This document shows, one piece after another, positions 43,639 to 52,227 of a stretch of 64,000 nt of DNA. Position 1 is the stretch's first letter. Each line of letters begins with the position of its first letter. Below the pieces are notes generated by a model that was not told where the DNA came from, did not search any database, and worked only from the letters and a program-made list of their open reading frames with translations. Origin of the DNA: Rhizobium skierniewicense (GTDB lineage: Bacteria > Pseudomonadota > Alphaproteobacteria > Rhizobiales > Rhizobiaceae); the NCBI RefSeq assembly GCF_014196515.1, contig NZ_JACIDV010000011.1, positions 62,001 through 126,000 of the forward strand. The letters are read 5' to 3'. Position numbers and translations under genes: made by a program.

Positions 43639-44736
43639 ATGACTTCGACATCAACCATGAGCTGGTCACCTAAAAAGGGTCGCATCAGCACGTTTCTCGG
43701 CCGCTTGGCCGCAGTCGCCCTACTTGGAGCGGCCTTGACGGGTTGCGTTGCCGCCGACATGGCACTTGACGACCTCCCCAGGGAAGCGCCCCAGATTCCG
43801 GCGAAGCTCGTTGCTGAGATGTCGAAAAAGGGAATGAAACCCGAAAGCCCTGTGCTCGTCAGGATATTCAAGCAGGAGAGTGAGCTTGAGATCTGGAAGA
43901 TCAACGGGACCGGTCGTTATGCTTTGCTCAAGACCTACCCGATGTGCAGATGGTCCGGAAAGCTGGGACCAAAGACAGCCAACGGAGACCGTCAGGCACC
44001 GGAGGGGTTCTATCATGTGTCCAGAGGGATGCTGAACCCGAAATCCCAGTACTATGTGTCATTCAACCTCGGCTACCCGAACAGGCTGGAATCCGCACTC
44101 GGCTACACGGGAGAAGCGCTCATGGTCCATGGTGCCTGCTCTTCCTCCGGATGCTATGCGTTGACTGATCAGGGCGTCGGCGAGATCTACGCAGTCGTCT
44201 CCAAGGCCCTCTCGTCCGGACAGGATCGCTTCCAGGTCCAGGCCTATCCTTATCGCATGACTGCTGAAAACATGGCGCTGCACAAGGATGACGAGAACCT
44301 GCCGTTCTGGCGGACACTCAAGGAAGGCTACGATGCCTTCGAACTGACGAAGCAGCAGCCCAAGGTTTCAGTGTGCGGCCGCCGCTACATGTTCAATACC
44401 GAGTTTGTCGGGGGCGAACCGCGTGATCCTCTGGCCGCGTGCCCGGCTGTTTCGGCCCCACAGGATCCGCAGCTCGTAGCACGGATTGCAGCAGAGAAGA
44501 TGAAAGTGGAAGCCGCAATGGCGGAGCGAGGATCTGCGGTATCGGCGTATGTCGACGGCGGAATGCATCCCAGCTTCCGCGCGCTTCTCAAGAAGGACGG
44601 CGCCGAGAAGCTTGCGGCCCGCATATCGGGGATAAACTATCCGGTCAGCAGGCCGGACGCAGCGCTGGCCGATCCCTTCAAGGAAATGCGGAAGCGTTCC
44701 AAGTCAGCGATGGCGACAGAGACGGGTGGAGATTGA
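43639..44736 (+). CDS. YafK-type L,D-transpeptidase family lipoprotein
   Basis: The 365-residue exported protein has a signal peptide ending in the lipobox LTGC. The YkuD-type catalytic core appears as HGACSSSGCYAL, the His and the S-x-G-C nucleophile. Surrounding segments APEGFYHVSRGMLNP and YYVSFNLGYPN fit the YafK branch. That branch includes enzymes acting on peptidoglycan and on the lipoprotein-peptidoglycan link. It heads an operon with the small membrane gene and the FAD oxidoreductase, all under a MerR-type promoter. Confidence 0.88.
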   Translation: MTSTSTMSWSPKKGRISTFLGRLAAVALLGAALTGCVAADMALDDLPREAPQIPAKLVAEMSKKGMKPESPVLVRIFKQESELEIWKINGTGRYALLKTYPMCRWSGKLGPKTANGDRQAPEGFYHVSRGMLNPKSQYYVSFNLGYPNRLESALGYTGEALMVHGACSSSGCYALTDQGVGEIYAVVSKALSSGQDRFQVQAYPYRMTAENMALHKDDENLPFWRTLKEGYDAFELTKQQPKVSVCGRRYMFNTEFVGGEPRDPLAACPAVSAPQDPQLVARIAAEKMKVEAAMAERGSAVSAYVDGGMHPSFRALLKKDGAEKLAARISGINYPVSRPDAALADPFKEMRKRSKSAMATETGGD

Positions 44737-44738
44737 AC

Positions 44739-44903
44739 GTGGCCAAGCCTGATGAGCGGATGCGCAGGGTGAAACGCAACAACTGGATCATGCTCGCGAT
44801 CCTTACGACATTCGTGGTGGCTGTTTTCTCCTACAGCTTCCTCCACATAGGTCGGGAGGCGAGGCCGGAGGGCACAGGCGCTTCAACCCCCGCTCGGCCG
44901 TGA
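44739..44903 (+). CDS. Small single-pass membrane protein
   Basis: The 54-residue product starts at GTG 44739, two bases after the L,D-transpeptidase stop. It begins VAKPDERMRRVKRNN, then has one transmembrane helix (WIMLAILTTFVVAVFSYSFLHI) and a short Pro/Gly tail. The stop overlaps the GTG of the following FAD gene, so it lies inside a coupled operon and is likely real despite its size. Function unknown. Confidence 0.65.
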   Translation: MAKPDERMRRVKRNNWIMLAILTTFVVAVFSYSFLHIGREARPEGTGASTPARP

Positions 44904-45988
44904 TCGGGTCGATGGATAGCAGCAAGGGGCTGCGAGCCGACATTCTGATCATCGGGGCAGGGCAGGCCGGGCTTGCCGCCGCCAGTGCTCTGAAGACGGC
45001 AGGGCTGAGCTTCCTGATTGTCGATGCTGGACAAGCGATCGGCGATAGCTGGAGGAACCGATATGACACCCTCACGCTCTTTACGCCGCGCCGCATCAGC
45101 GGTCTCCCTGGCATCCCCTTGATCGGTGATCCCGATGGCTATGCCGCCAAGGATGAATTCTCGGACTATCTTGAGCGGTACGCCGCGAGCAACGGCTACC
45201 CGACTATCAGGTCGACGAAGGTCGTCAGGCTCGAAAAGGTGGATGGGATATTCCTCGCTTATCTGGAGGGCGGCGGCCGCTTGATCAGTCAGGTGGTGAT
45301 CGTCGCCACGGGTGCGTTTTCCACGCCCCGAACACCCGAAATCTCCTGTTCGCTCCCATCCGACATTCAACAGATGCACGTCGCGGATTTCCGCAATGCG
45401 GGCTCGATCACGAGTGGCCCCGTTCTGGTCGTTGGAGACGGCGCAAGCGGAAGGGACGTGGCGATGGAACTGGCGGCTTCGCATCGGACACTACTGGCAC
45501 GCGGAAGAAAGCGGAAGCTGCTACCGGAGAAAGTTCTCGGGCGCAGTATATGGTGGTGGCTTGAGCGGCTCGGTTTTCTGCGGGCATCTGCGTACGGGCC
45601 GATCGGAAGACGGATGAGAAAAGCAGATCCATTTCCCACGCGCGGCAACGATGATGTTTCTCTCATCCGTAGCGGTGTGAGCCTCAAGTCCAGGCTCGTC
45701 GCCCTCGACGGTAGGCGGGCTAAATTCGAGGATGGGACGAGCGAGGACTTCGGTTCGATCATATGGGCGACAGGATATGCCGAAGACTTTCGCTGGATCG
45801 ATATCGAAGGGGCGGTCGGCAGCCGACATGAAGCAATCAATCGCGAAGGCATTTCCCCCGTCGCGGGCCTGTACTACGTCGGGCGACCATGGCAGCGAAA
45901 CCGTGCTTCCGGTCTTATCGCCGGTGTCGCAGATGATGCGGCATTCGTTGTCGACCATCTTCGCCGATTGCGTGCCCGCATGACGTAG
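44900..45988 (+). CDS. FAD-dependent oxidoreductase, flavin-monooxygenase-like
   Basis: The 362-residue protein has an FAD-binding Rossmann motif ADILIIGAGQAGLAAASALK, a monooxygenase-type SWRNRYDTLTLFTPRRISGLPG, an NAD(P)-binding VLVVGDGASGRDVAMELA, and the ATGY signature in IIWATGYAEDF. This matches small flavin-containing monooxygenases (CzcO family) often found beside cation exporters. The start is GTG 44900 overlapping the previous stop; the ATG at 44912 is possible. A role in metal resistance is inferred from context only. Confidence 0.88.
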   Translation: MIGSMDSSKGLRADILIIGAGQAGLAAASALKTAGLSFLIVDAGQAIGDSWRNRYDTLTLFTPRRISGLPGIPLIGDPDGYAAKDEFSDYLERYAASNGYPTIRSTKVVRLEKVDGIFLAYLEGGGRLISQVVIVATGAFSTPRTPEISCSLPSDIQQMHVADFRNAGSITSGPVLVVGDGASGRDVAMELAASHRTLLARGRKRKLLPEKVLGRSIWWWLERLGFLRASAYGPIGRRMRKADPFPTRGNDDVSLIRSGVSLKSRLVALDGRRAKFEDGTSEDFGSIIWATGYAEDFRWIDIEGAVGSRHEAINREGISPVAGLYYVGRPWQRNRASGLIAGVADDAAFVVDHLRRLRARMT

Positions 45989-45994
45989 AAAGGG

Positions 45995-46918
45995 CTAGGA
46001 TTCGTCGACCACGTGGCCGATGACCTTCACGGCCGCTTCGCGACCATCCTCGACGGTCTCTATCTCCAGGGTGCAGTGACCGATCCCGTGCTTGTCCAAG
46101 AGCATCTTGCGCACGGCGCGCTTGACCCCGGCGATTTCTTCGAGAGACAGATCTTTGATTACGAGATGGGCTTCGAGAGCATTGTGTCCTTCGTCGACAG
46201 GCCAGATGTGGACGTGGTGCACGTCATTCACCCCGTCGACGGAGCGCATGTCCGCGACGACCTTCTTCACATCGACCCCCTCTGGTGTCGCCATCATCAG
46301 GAGGCGTATCGATCCACCGATCTCTGTGAAAGCCTGCCATAGAATGTAGCCTGCGATCATGAGGGTGATCGCCGGGTCGATCCAGGTCCAGCCATAGATG
46401 ATAACGAGTGTGCCAGCGATGATGACACCCACGGATCCGAGCGCGTCCGAGACATTGTGCAGGAACGCTGCGCGGATGTTCATGCTGGTCTTCGAAAGGG
46501 CGTAGGTAAGCATGGCCGTGACCACGTCGATCACGAGTGCGATGCTCGCGATGATGACGACAGTCCATCCCTCGATCGGTTCCGGTGTAATGAACCGCAA
46601 GACGGCCTCGTAGACGAGATAGATGCCGATGACGATGAGCGTGGTGTAGTTGATCAGCGCCGCTACGATCTCTGCCCGGACGTAGCCGAACGTCATCGTG
46701 TCATCGGCAGGACGGCGTGCGATCCTGCGCGCGCCATAGGCGATCACGAGGGACGCAGCGTCGCTGAAATTGTGGATTGCATCCGCTATCAAAGACAGAC
46801 TGCCGGAGACGATGCCTCCGGCTATCTGGGCAAACGTGAGAAGCACGTTCACGAGGATCGCCCACCAGATGCGCTTGTCGCCAGCGTCGGCTCCGTGATC
46901 GTGGTGATGTCCGCTCAT
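45995..46918 (-). CDS. CDF cation exporter (CzcD/ZitB type)
   Basis: The 307-residue proton/metal antiporter has a His-rich N-terminus (MSGHHHDHGAD). Its site-A helices contain SLSLIADAIHNFSDAASL (H-x-x-x-D) and FLHNVSDALGSVGVI (H-x-x-x-D), pointing to zinc/cobalt/cadmium. A complete C-terminal cytoplasmic domain contains VHHVHIWPVDEGHNALEAHLVI. It converges with the FAD gene. It is complementary to the truncated HMA-CDF protein, which lacks that C-terminal domain. Confidence 0.93.
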   Translation of the reverse strand: MSGHHHDHGADAGDKRIWWAILVNVLLTFAQIAGGIVSGSLSLIADAIHNFSDAASLVIAYGARRIARRPADDTMTFGYVRAEIVAALINYTTLIVIGIYLVYEAVLRFITPEPIEGWTVVIIASIALVIDVVTAMLTYALSKTSMNIRAAFLHNVSDALGSVGVIIAGTLVIIYGWTWIDPAITLMIAGYILWQAFTEIGGSIRLLMMATPEGVDVKKVVADMRSVDGVNDVHHVHIWPVDEGHNALEAHLVIKDLSLEEIAGVKRAVRKMLLDKHGIGHCTLEIETVEDGREAAVKVIGHVVDES

Positions 46919-46949
46919 GCGCTCAGGCTCCCATATCTCAAGTCAGGAT

Positions 46950-47618
46950 TCAGGAACCTGTCTTGCTCGCATCGATTTCGGCCTTGACGAGGTTCAGGAG
47001 ACCCTGGGGGCTGAATTCGGTAAGAGGCTTCCCGTTTACGAAGAATGTCGGTGTCTGTTTGACGTTGTTGGCTTTAACATCGGCCATGTCCTGAGCGAGA
47101 ACTTTATCGACCGACGTCGATGCCGCGTCCTTGCGTCCCTGTTCGATATCCAGCCCTGCCGATGCAGCGATCTGCCACGCCTTCTCCAGATCCGGCTTTC
47201 CGTGATCAGCCCAGACAGGCTGCTGATCCAGTATTGCCTCGAGAACGGGCTGGAAGCGGTTCTGCTTGCGGGCGGCTTCGAGTATCCGCACGGCATCGTC
47301 GGATCCCTCATGGAACGCAGTGTAGCGCAACACGAGGCGGACGTCGGATCCCGTCTGCGCCATCATCTGCTTGACGATCGGATAGAAGGCCCGGCATGCC
47401 TCGCAGGACGGATCGAAGAACTCGACGATGGTGACGGGAGCGGACACCGGTCCCATGACAGGCGAATGCATCCTGACCAGGGTGTCGTTCCCCGACACGG
47501 CGACTGGTGCAGGTGCAGGAGTCGGCTCGGTGGAGTTGCCGCTATAGAGAGCAGCGCCTCCGGCGAATATGACGATAGCGGCCGAGGCCGATGCGAGGAC
47601 GAGGGTGCGTCTGTTCAT
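46950..47618 (-). CDS. DsbA-family thiol oxidoreductase
   Basis: The 222-residue exported protein has a signal/anchor (MNRRTLVLASASAAIVIFAGGAALYSG). A thioredoxin-like domain follows with active site CEAC in EFFDPSCEACRAFYPIV and a cis-Pro segment VKQTPTFFVNGKPL. The start ATG at 47618 overlaps the dsbB stop (ATGA). It presumably forms a two-gene oxidative folding couple with the upstream DsbB, or keeps periplasmic cysteines functional when soft metals attack thiols. Confidence 0.9.
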   Translation of the reverse strand: MNRRTLVLASASAAIVIFAGGAALYSGNSTEPTPAPAPVAVSGNDTLVRMHSPVMGPVSAPVTIVEFFDPSCEACRAFYPIVKQMMAQTGSDVRLVLRYTAFHEGSDDAVRILEAARKQNRFQPVLEAILDQQPVWADHGKPDLEKAWQIAASAGLDIEQGRKDAASTSVDKVLAQDMADVKANNVKQTPTFFVNGKPLTEFSPQGLLNLVKAEIDASKTGS

Positions 47619-48055
47619 GCTGATGTTCTCCGGCGCACGATAAGAAGTAGGATGATGATTGCGGTGAATGCTGCAAGCGAGAGAAGGGGTATGGGAAGCG
47701 CCCCGAACAGGATCATCCCGTCGCCCGAGCAGGAGGGGCCCTGACCGCATGGTTTGATGGCGGTCGGGATGACCTTGAAATAGAGGAGATTGTGGAACGC
47801 AGCGATAAGCCATCCGATGGCGGCCAGCGGCGCTGCATAGAACCACGCCCGGCCATCCGACCGGAACGCTGCCACAGCCAGCAGGACAGCCAACGGAAAC
47901 ATGAAGGCGCGCTGGTGCCAGCAGAGGTCGCAAGGGGCCTGGCCCATGACTTCCCCGATGAACAGCGCACCCAAAGTCGAAGTCAGAGCGATCATCCAAG
48001 CCCCGAAGGTCGGTAGCCACGCCCTGTCTTCCGATTGCACTGTCGCCTCACGCAT
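47615..48055 (-). CDS. DsbB-type disulfide bond formation membrane protein
   Basis: The 146-residue four-helix membrane protein has the first cysteine pair in GQAPCDLCWHQRAFMFPLA and the second pair in IKPCGQGPSCSGDGM. These are DsbB's periplasmic cysteines, reoxidising DsbA and passing electrons to quinone. The CDLCWHQR motif is diagnostic. It is transcribed with dsbA from a MerR-type promoter 27 bases upstream. Confidence 0.92.
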   Translation of the reverse strand: MREATVQSEDRAWLPTFGAWMIALTSTLGALFIGEVMGQAPCDLCWHQRAFMFPLAVLLAVAAFRSDGRAWFYAAPLAAIGWLIAAFHNLLYFKVIPTAIKPCGQGPSCSGDGMILFGALPIPLLSLAAFTAIIILLLIVRRRTSA

Positions 48056-48081
48056 TCTCTGCCCTCAATGGATTCGCTCCC

Positions 48082-48112
48082 ATTGTGAGACCTCTAGTAG
48101 CTTGAGGGTCAA
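48082..48112 (-). promoter_or_regulatory. MerR-type promoter/operator of dsbB-dsbA
   Basis: On the minus strand TTGACC (48112-48107), a 19-bp spacer and CACAAT (48087-48082) carry the half-site pair ACCTCTAG / CTTGAGGGT seen on the plus strand. It is one of four sites sharing the CTAG-type half-site. Confidence 0.82.
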
Positions 48113-48208
48113 GACCAGTTGCGGAAGAAACAGGTGTCCCGGCAAAAATCAAAACCTGGCTCGGTGCGTCACTTCAGCGCAGAGCCGACAAAGGATGTCA
48201 ACAGGGTC

Positions 48209-48239
48209 TTGAACCTCAGGCTACTAGAGGGATTACGGC
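48209..48239 (+). promoter_or_regulatory. MerR-type promoter/operator of the SCO gene
   Basis: TTGAAC (48209-48214), a 19-bp spacer and TACGGC (48234-48239) carry ACCTCAGG-CTA-CTAGAGGG (48213-48231). The weak -10 would make it strongly activator-dependent. It is back-to-back with the dsbB promoter, about 100 bases away. Confidence 0.8.
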
Positions 48240-48287
48240 TTTCCCACGAATGATTCCCGATGACACGGGACGGCGGTGGGAGGTTTG

Positions 48288-48908
48288 ATGAAAGGTGTGA
48301 GGATTTTCCGGATCGTGATCTGGTGCTTTGTCGTGGTGGTGGCAACAGGGCTGTTGATACTAGGCCGTGATCTGAATGTGCGTCCGGGTGATGTGGCGGA
48401 TGCGTCGAACCCATCTTCTCCCGCCATCGGCAAGCCATTTCGCCTCGTTTCGCATAAGGGTCAGATAGTTGATAACGATGTTCTGGATGGCAAACCGTAT
48501 CTGGCATTCTTCGGCTTCACGCACTGCCCGGACATCTGCCCCACGACGCTCTTCGAGCTGACCGACCTCATGGCAGAGCTCGGCTCTACTGCGGACAAGT
48601 TCAATGTCATCTTCATCAGCGTGGATCCCGAGCGTGACACCGAGACGATGCTGAATGGCTACATGACTTCTTTCGATCCGCGGATCATGGCGCTCAGGGG
48701 TACGCCCGAACAGACGGCCACCGCAGTGAAGGCATTCGCAGCCTACTCCCGCAAGGTGCCGACCGATGGCGGGAACTACACCATGGACCATACCGCGGGC
48801 GTCTATCTCATGGACGCAGACGGCAGCTTCAAAGGGACACTCGACATGCATGAGCCCCGCGAAGTCCGGCTGCAGAAGATCCGAAAACTCGTGGCGGGAT
48901 CAGTCTGA
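48288..48908 (+). CDS. SCO1/SenC family copper chaperone/thioredoxin-like protein
   Basis: The 206-residue membrane-anchored protein (IFRIVIWCFVVVVATGLLILG) has the SCO copper motif FGFTHCPDICPTTLFEL (C-x-x-x-C). A distal His lies in GNYTMDHTAGVYLMDADG. SCO proteins load CuA of cytochrome oxidase and control its thiols. The start at ATG 48288 follows GGAGGT; an upstream GTG is disfavoured. It could partner with the PCu(A)C protein at 34.1 kb. Confidence 0.92.
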   Translation: MKGVRIFRIVIWCFVVVVATGLLILGRDLNVRPGDVADASNPSSPAIGKPFRLVSHKGQIVDNDVLDGKPYLAFFGFTHCPDICPTTLFELTDLMAELGSTADKFNVIFISVDPERDTETMLNGYMTSFDPRIMALRGTPEQTATAVKAFAAYSRKVPTDGGNYTMDHTAGVYLMDADGSFKGTLDMHEPREVRLQKIRKLVAGSV

Positions 48909-48958
48909 TCGGCCCGGATATTCACCGGGCCTACTTTCAATACTCAAAAGGATATCAA

Positions 48959-49660
48959 GTGCAGCCAGGAATTTTGACACGACGCGGATTCATGATGGGC
49001 GGGGCAGGGGCCGCAACGGTAGCTCTGACAGGCTGTTCCGCAACGACAGCCGAGAAGGAGCGCCCCGCAGTTGTTCCAGTCGAAAGTCCCGCTCTCGCAA
49101 CGATATACGGCCCGGTGCCAGAAGAACAATTCCCGCTTCCTGCGATCCCCTACCAGAAGATCAGCAAGCGCTTCCACCGCCAGATGGTGAGCGATCCAAC
49201 GGGTGAGCGGCCCGGCACACTGGTCGTCGATACGGCGAACTATTACCTGTACCTCACATACGAGGGCGCACAGGCGATGCGTTACGGTGTTGGTCTTGGT
49301 CGGCAGGGATTCGAATGGTCAGGACAGGGTGTCATCCAGTACAAGCGCCAGTGGCCGCGCTGGACGCCGCCTGACGAGATGGTCGCCCGGCAGCCTGAAC
49401 TGGTGCCTTACAGCATCGCAAACGGCGGCATGGCCCCCGGCCTGAAGAATCCGCTTGGTGCGCGGGCGCTCTACATTTTCAAGAACGGCGAGGACACGCT
49501 GTACCGGATTCATGGTTCCCCAGAATGGAATAGCATCGGAAAATCCGTGTCGTCGGGTTGTGTGCGGATGATCAATCAGGATGTGGTAGACCTCTATGGC
49601 CGGGTACCGGACAAGGCTCCGATCGTCGTCACCAGTCTACCTCGGCTATCGGCGGTTTAG
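48959..49660 (+). CDS. YkuD-type L,D-transpeptidase with Tat-like signal
   Basis: The 233-residue protein starts at GTG 48959 with a twin-arginine-type signal (TRRGFMMGGAGAATVALTGC) that also contains a lipobox. The catalytic domain shows HGSPEWNSIGKSVSSGCVRM, the full YkuD motif with catalytic His and Cys. It crosslinks peptidoglycan 3-3 or anchors proteins. It lies 50 bases after the SCO gene and probably in the same transcript. Confidence 0.92.
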   Translation: MQPGILTRRGFMMGGAGAATVALTGCSATTAEKERPAVVPVESPALATIYGPVPEEQFPLPAIPYQKISKRFHRQMVSDPTGERPGTLVVDTANYYLYLTYEGAQAMRYGVGLGRQGFEWSGQGVIQYKRQWPRWTPPDEMVARQPELVPYSIANGGMAPGLKNPLGARALYIFKNGEDTLYRIHGSPEWNSIGKSVSSGCVRMINQDVVDLYGRVPDKAPIVVTSLPRLSAV

Positions 49661-49738
49661 GTGCCGTCGAGCGGGTTCCGCACAGTCCTCACTTGACATG
49701 GCGACTCCATAACAGCCGACACAAGCCTTGAAATTTAA

Positions 49739-50143
49739 ATGGTTATGGAATTGTTTAAATGCATGGAAGAAAAACGAGCCCTTGATGCATTTGCAGCCAT
49801 CGCACAGGAAACACGGCTGCGGATCATTCGCCTGCTCGTTACGGTGGGCGCGGATGGAATGGCGGCGGGTGCGATAACGCAAGCCCTGGAGACCGCGTCG
49901 GCTCCCAGGGTTTCATTCCATCTCAACCACCTCGAACATGCTGGTCTGATTGAAAGCCGCCGCGAAGGCCGCAGCATCATCTACAGCGCGATCTTCCCGG
50001 CGCTTTCCGACCTCGTCGCATTCCTGATGAGGGATTGCTGTTCAGGTCATTGCGAAGTCTGTGATCGGGCGATCGATCTCTTCGCCAAATGCACCGGGCG
50101 ACCGCAGAAGGTTGCCGAGCCCAAATCCATCGTATGCGAGTGA
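49739..50143 (+). CDS. arsR: ArsR-family regulator (first)
   Basis: The 134-residue winged-helix repressor reads ALDAFAAIAQETRLRIIRLL with an HTH in ASAPRVSFHLNHLEHAGLIESRREGRSIIYSAI. C-terminal cysteines lie in MRDCCSGHCEVCDRAI and KCTGRPQK. The DCC...C cluster fits As(III) sensing of the C-terminal-site type. It is followed 4 bases later by the permease gene it presumably controls. Confidence 0.88.
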   Translation: MVMELFKCMEEKRALDAFAAIAQETRLRIIRLLVTVGADGMAAGAITQALETASAPRVSFHLNHLEHAGLIESRREGRSIIYSAIFPALSDLVAFLMRDCCSGHCEVCDRAIDLFAKCTGRPQKVAEPKSIVCE

Positions 50144-50147
50144 GAGA

Positions 50148-51122
50148 ATGAGCGAACTGCGTGACATCCTGGAGACCCGGCAGATCGGCATCTATTTTGC
50201 AGCCGTGATTCTCGCCGCCACCGCCGCAGGCATCGTGTCCGGAACGACGTCACTGGAAGTGGCGATCAATCCCGCACTGGCCTTCATGCTCTTTGTCACC
50301 TTCCTCCAGGTTCCGCTCGCCGATCTCGGGAAGGCATTTCTACAGATACGGTTTCTAGGTGCTCTGCTCGTTACGAACTTCGTTGCCGTTCCGATCCTCG
50401 TGTTCGGTCTCATGCATTTTCTCCCGGCTGACCCGATGATCCGTATCGGGGCCCTTCTGGTGCTCCTCACACCATGCATCGACTACGTCGTGACTTTCGC
50501 GCATCTGGGACGGGCTGATGCGAGACTCCTTCTCGCTTCGACCCCGGTGCTCCTGATTGCGCAGATGGTCCTGCTTCCATTTTATCTCAAGGTATTTCTC
50601 GGCGACGAGGCTGGCAATCTCGTGCAGATCGAACCGTTCATCCACGCCCTCGTCTGGCTGATCGTGTTCCCACTGCTTGGGGCCGCGCTGATACAGTTTT
50701 CTGCTGCACGGCTCGGCTTAATGTCCAGGGTTTCGAGCGCGCTCGGACTGCTTCCCGTCCCAGCGACGGCTGCCGTGCTCTTCATCGTTGTTGCTGCAGT
50801 CGTTCCGCAGCTTGGTCTCGCTCTCGATGGAGCGCTGCAAGCATTGCCACTCTACATAGCTTTCGCGGTCATTGCCCCCTTCATCGGCTGGATGGTCGCC
50901 AGGAGTTTTCGCGTAGCGGTACCCGGTGCAAGGGCCATCGCGTTCAGTGCGTCCACCCGCAATTCGTTGGTGGTGCTTCCTCTGGCATTTGCGGTGCCGA
51001 ATGCGATGCCGCTTCTGCCTGCCATCATCGTGACGCAGACGCTCGTCGAACTGGTTAGCGAGATGATCTACATCCGCGTGATCTCAAGGTTTGGATCGCA
51101 GAAGACCGAGATACAAGCCTAG
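50148..51122 (+). CDS. Bile acid:sodium symporter/ArsB-Acr3-related permease
   Basis: The 324-residue membrane protein, about ten helices, belongs to the BASS superfamily that includes Acr3. It has NPALAFMLFVTFLQVPLADL, LLTPCIDYVVTFAHLGRADARLLLASTPVL, and a C-terminal SASTRNSLVVLPLAFAVP. The LLTPC cysteine parallels Acr3's conserved transport cysteine. It forms a two-gene unit with arsR, so a second arsenite or organoarsenical exporter is likely. The start at 50148 is chosen for spacing to arsR. Confidence 0.82.
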   Translation: MSELRDILETRQIGIYFAAVILAATAAGIVSGTTSLEVAINPALAFMLFVTFLQVPLADLGKAFLQIRFLGALLVTNFVAVPILVFGLMHFLPADPMIRIGALLVLLTPCIDYVVTFAHLGRADARLLLASTPVLLIAQMVLLPFYLKVFLGDEAGNLVQIEPFIHALVWLIVFPLLGAALIQFSAARLGLMSRVSSALGLLPVPATAAVLFIVVAAVVPQLGLALDGALQALPLYIAFAVIAPFIGWMVARSFRVAVPGARAIAFSASTRNSLVVLPLAFAVPNAMPLLPAIIVTQTLVELVSEMIYIRVISRFGSQKTEIQA

Positions 51123-51428
51123 AAGTTGACAGACACCAGTTACGTGCCGAGCGGTCATTTCTTCTTAAGACACGGAAACCGTGTCTCCCATCTATCCTCG
51201 TCATCACTGATCAGTTTCTCACATCCCATCGCCGCTACCCGGCGTAGCTTTGAAAATGTAGCGTTGGCACCGTGCGTCTTCATCAAGGCTGCTGCAGGAA
51301 CTGTCACAGCACTGGACGTCGCTCTGGCGTCGGCCAAGAGCAAAGGCGTCTTCCGAAATGATGGAGTGTTACGGCCCGCGCTCATCCACCTGTGTTGACA
51401 AATCCAACACATCCATTATTCTGGATAC
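51123..51428. other. Intergenic region before the second ars operon
   Basis: About 300 bases. Open frames on both strands show no family features. The right end contains the ars promoter. Confidence 0.55.
51395..51426 (+). promoter_or_regulatory. Promoter and ArsR-type operator of the second ars operon
   Basis: TTGACA (51395-51400), a 16-bp spacer and TATTCT (51417-51422) form a plausible promoter. The inverted repeat ATCCA-TTATTC-TGGAT (51411-51426) overlaps the -10 and lies just upstream of the ATG at 51429. The spacing gives an almost leaderless transcript. Confidence 0.65.
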
Positions 51429-51782
51429 ATGGAAAATATTACTGCTATCGCCGCGCTTTCAGCGCTAGCCCAGAATACCCGGCTTGAGACCTTCCGCCTG
51501 CTGGTCAAACACGAACCGGAGGGCGTTCCAGCAGGTGAGCTCGCACGGCTGCTCGATGTTCCGCAGAACACCATGTCGGCCCATCTTGCAACGCTCTCTC
51601 GGGCAGGAGTGGTCATGAGCGAGAGGCAGAGCCGCTCAATTATCTACCGTGCAAATCTCGATGCTCTTCGTGACCTGACGCTGTTCCTGCTCAAGGATTG
51701 CTGCGGCGGCTCGGCCGAACTTTGCGCGCCCGTGATTGCCGAGCTGACGTCGTGCTGTAGTCCCGAGGCGAAGCCATGTTGA
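51429..51782 (+). CDS. arsR: ArsR-family regulator (second)
   Basis: The 117-residue winged-helix repressor has an HTH (VPQNTMSAHLATLSRAGVVMSERQSRSIIYRANLD) and a C-terminal As(III)-binding cluster DCCGGSAELCAPVIAEL with a further CC in TSCCSPEAKPC. This is the type typical of Rhizobiales ars operons. It heads the operon arsR-arsN-arsC-acr3-arsC-arsH-MFS and its 3' end overlaps the next start. Confidence 0.92.
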   Translation: MENITAIAALSALAQNTRLETFRLLVKHEPEGVPAGELARLLDVPQNTMSAHLATLSRAGVVMSERQSRSIIYRANLDALRDLTLFLLKDCCGGSAELCAPVIAELTSCCSPEAKPC

Positions 51783-52219
51783 ACCCTGTCAAACTCGAAC
51801 AGGTATCGAATGACGACCGGGATCTCCACGAAGCGTTGGTCGCCGCTCATCTTCCGATCGACGACATCCGGGAGGAGGGCCGAACCTTCTACAGGGCGGT
51901 GTCTGGTTCCGCTGAGCTGGTCGGTTTCGCCGGGATTGAAGAGTGCGGGACAGATTTCCTCCTGCGTTCCATCGTCGTGCTCCCCAGCCACCGCGGTCAG
52001 AGGGTAGGACACGCCATCGTCGAGCAGACACTTAGAGATCTCAATGGCAACGGCGACATCTATCTTGCGACCACAACCGCTGCGCTCTTTTTCTCTACCA
52101 TCGGGTTCGTTGAAATACCTCGGGAAAGCATCCCGCCCGGATTGCTTGCGACCCGTCAACTATCATCCATCTGCCCATCGTCGGCGACCATCATGAAGCT
52201 CAACAGGCCTCCGACCTAA
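51776..52219 (+). CDS. arsN: GNAT acetyltransferase, ArsN-like
   Basis: The 147-residue acetyltransferase has GNAT motif A in FLLRSIVVLPSHRGQRVGHAIVEQTL. Its C-terminus contains AALFFSTIGFVEIPRESIP, as in ArsN proteins that acetylate arsinothricin-type compounds. It is located between arsR and arsC and overlaps arsR by 7 bases. The arsenical substrate is inferred from operon context and family. Confidence 0.83.
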   Translation: MLNPVKLEQVSNDDRDLHEALVAAHLPIDDIREEGRTFYRAVSGSAELVGFAGIEECGTDFLLRSIVVLPSHRGQRVGHAIVEQTLRDLNGNGDIYLATTTAALFFSTIGFVEIPRESIPPGLLATRQLSSICPSSATIMKLNRPPT

Positions 52220-52227
52220 CACGGACA

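Noticed and set aside
51126-51412. Open frames on both strands between the two ars clusters
   Set aside because: No ribosome site, no family features, and they overlap the ars promoter.
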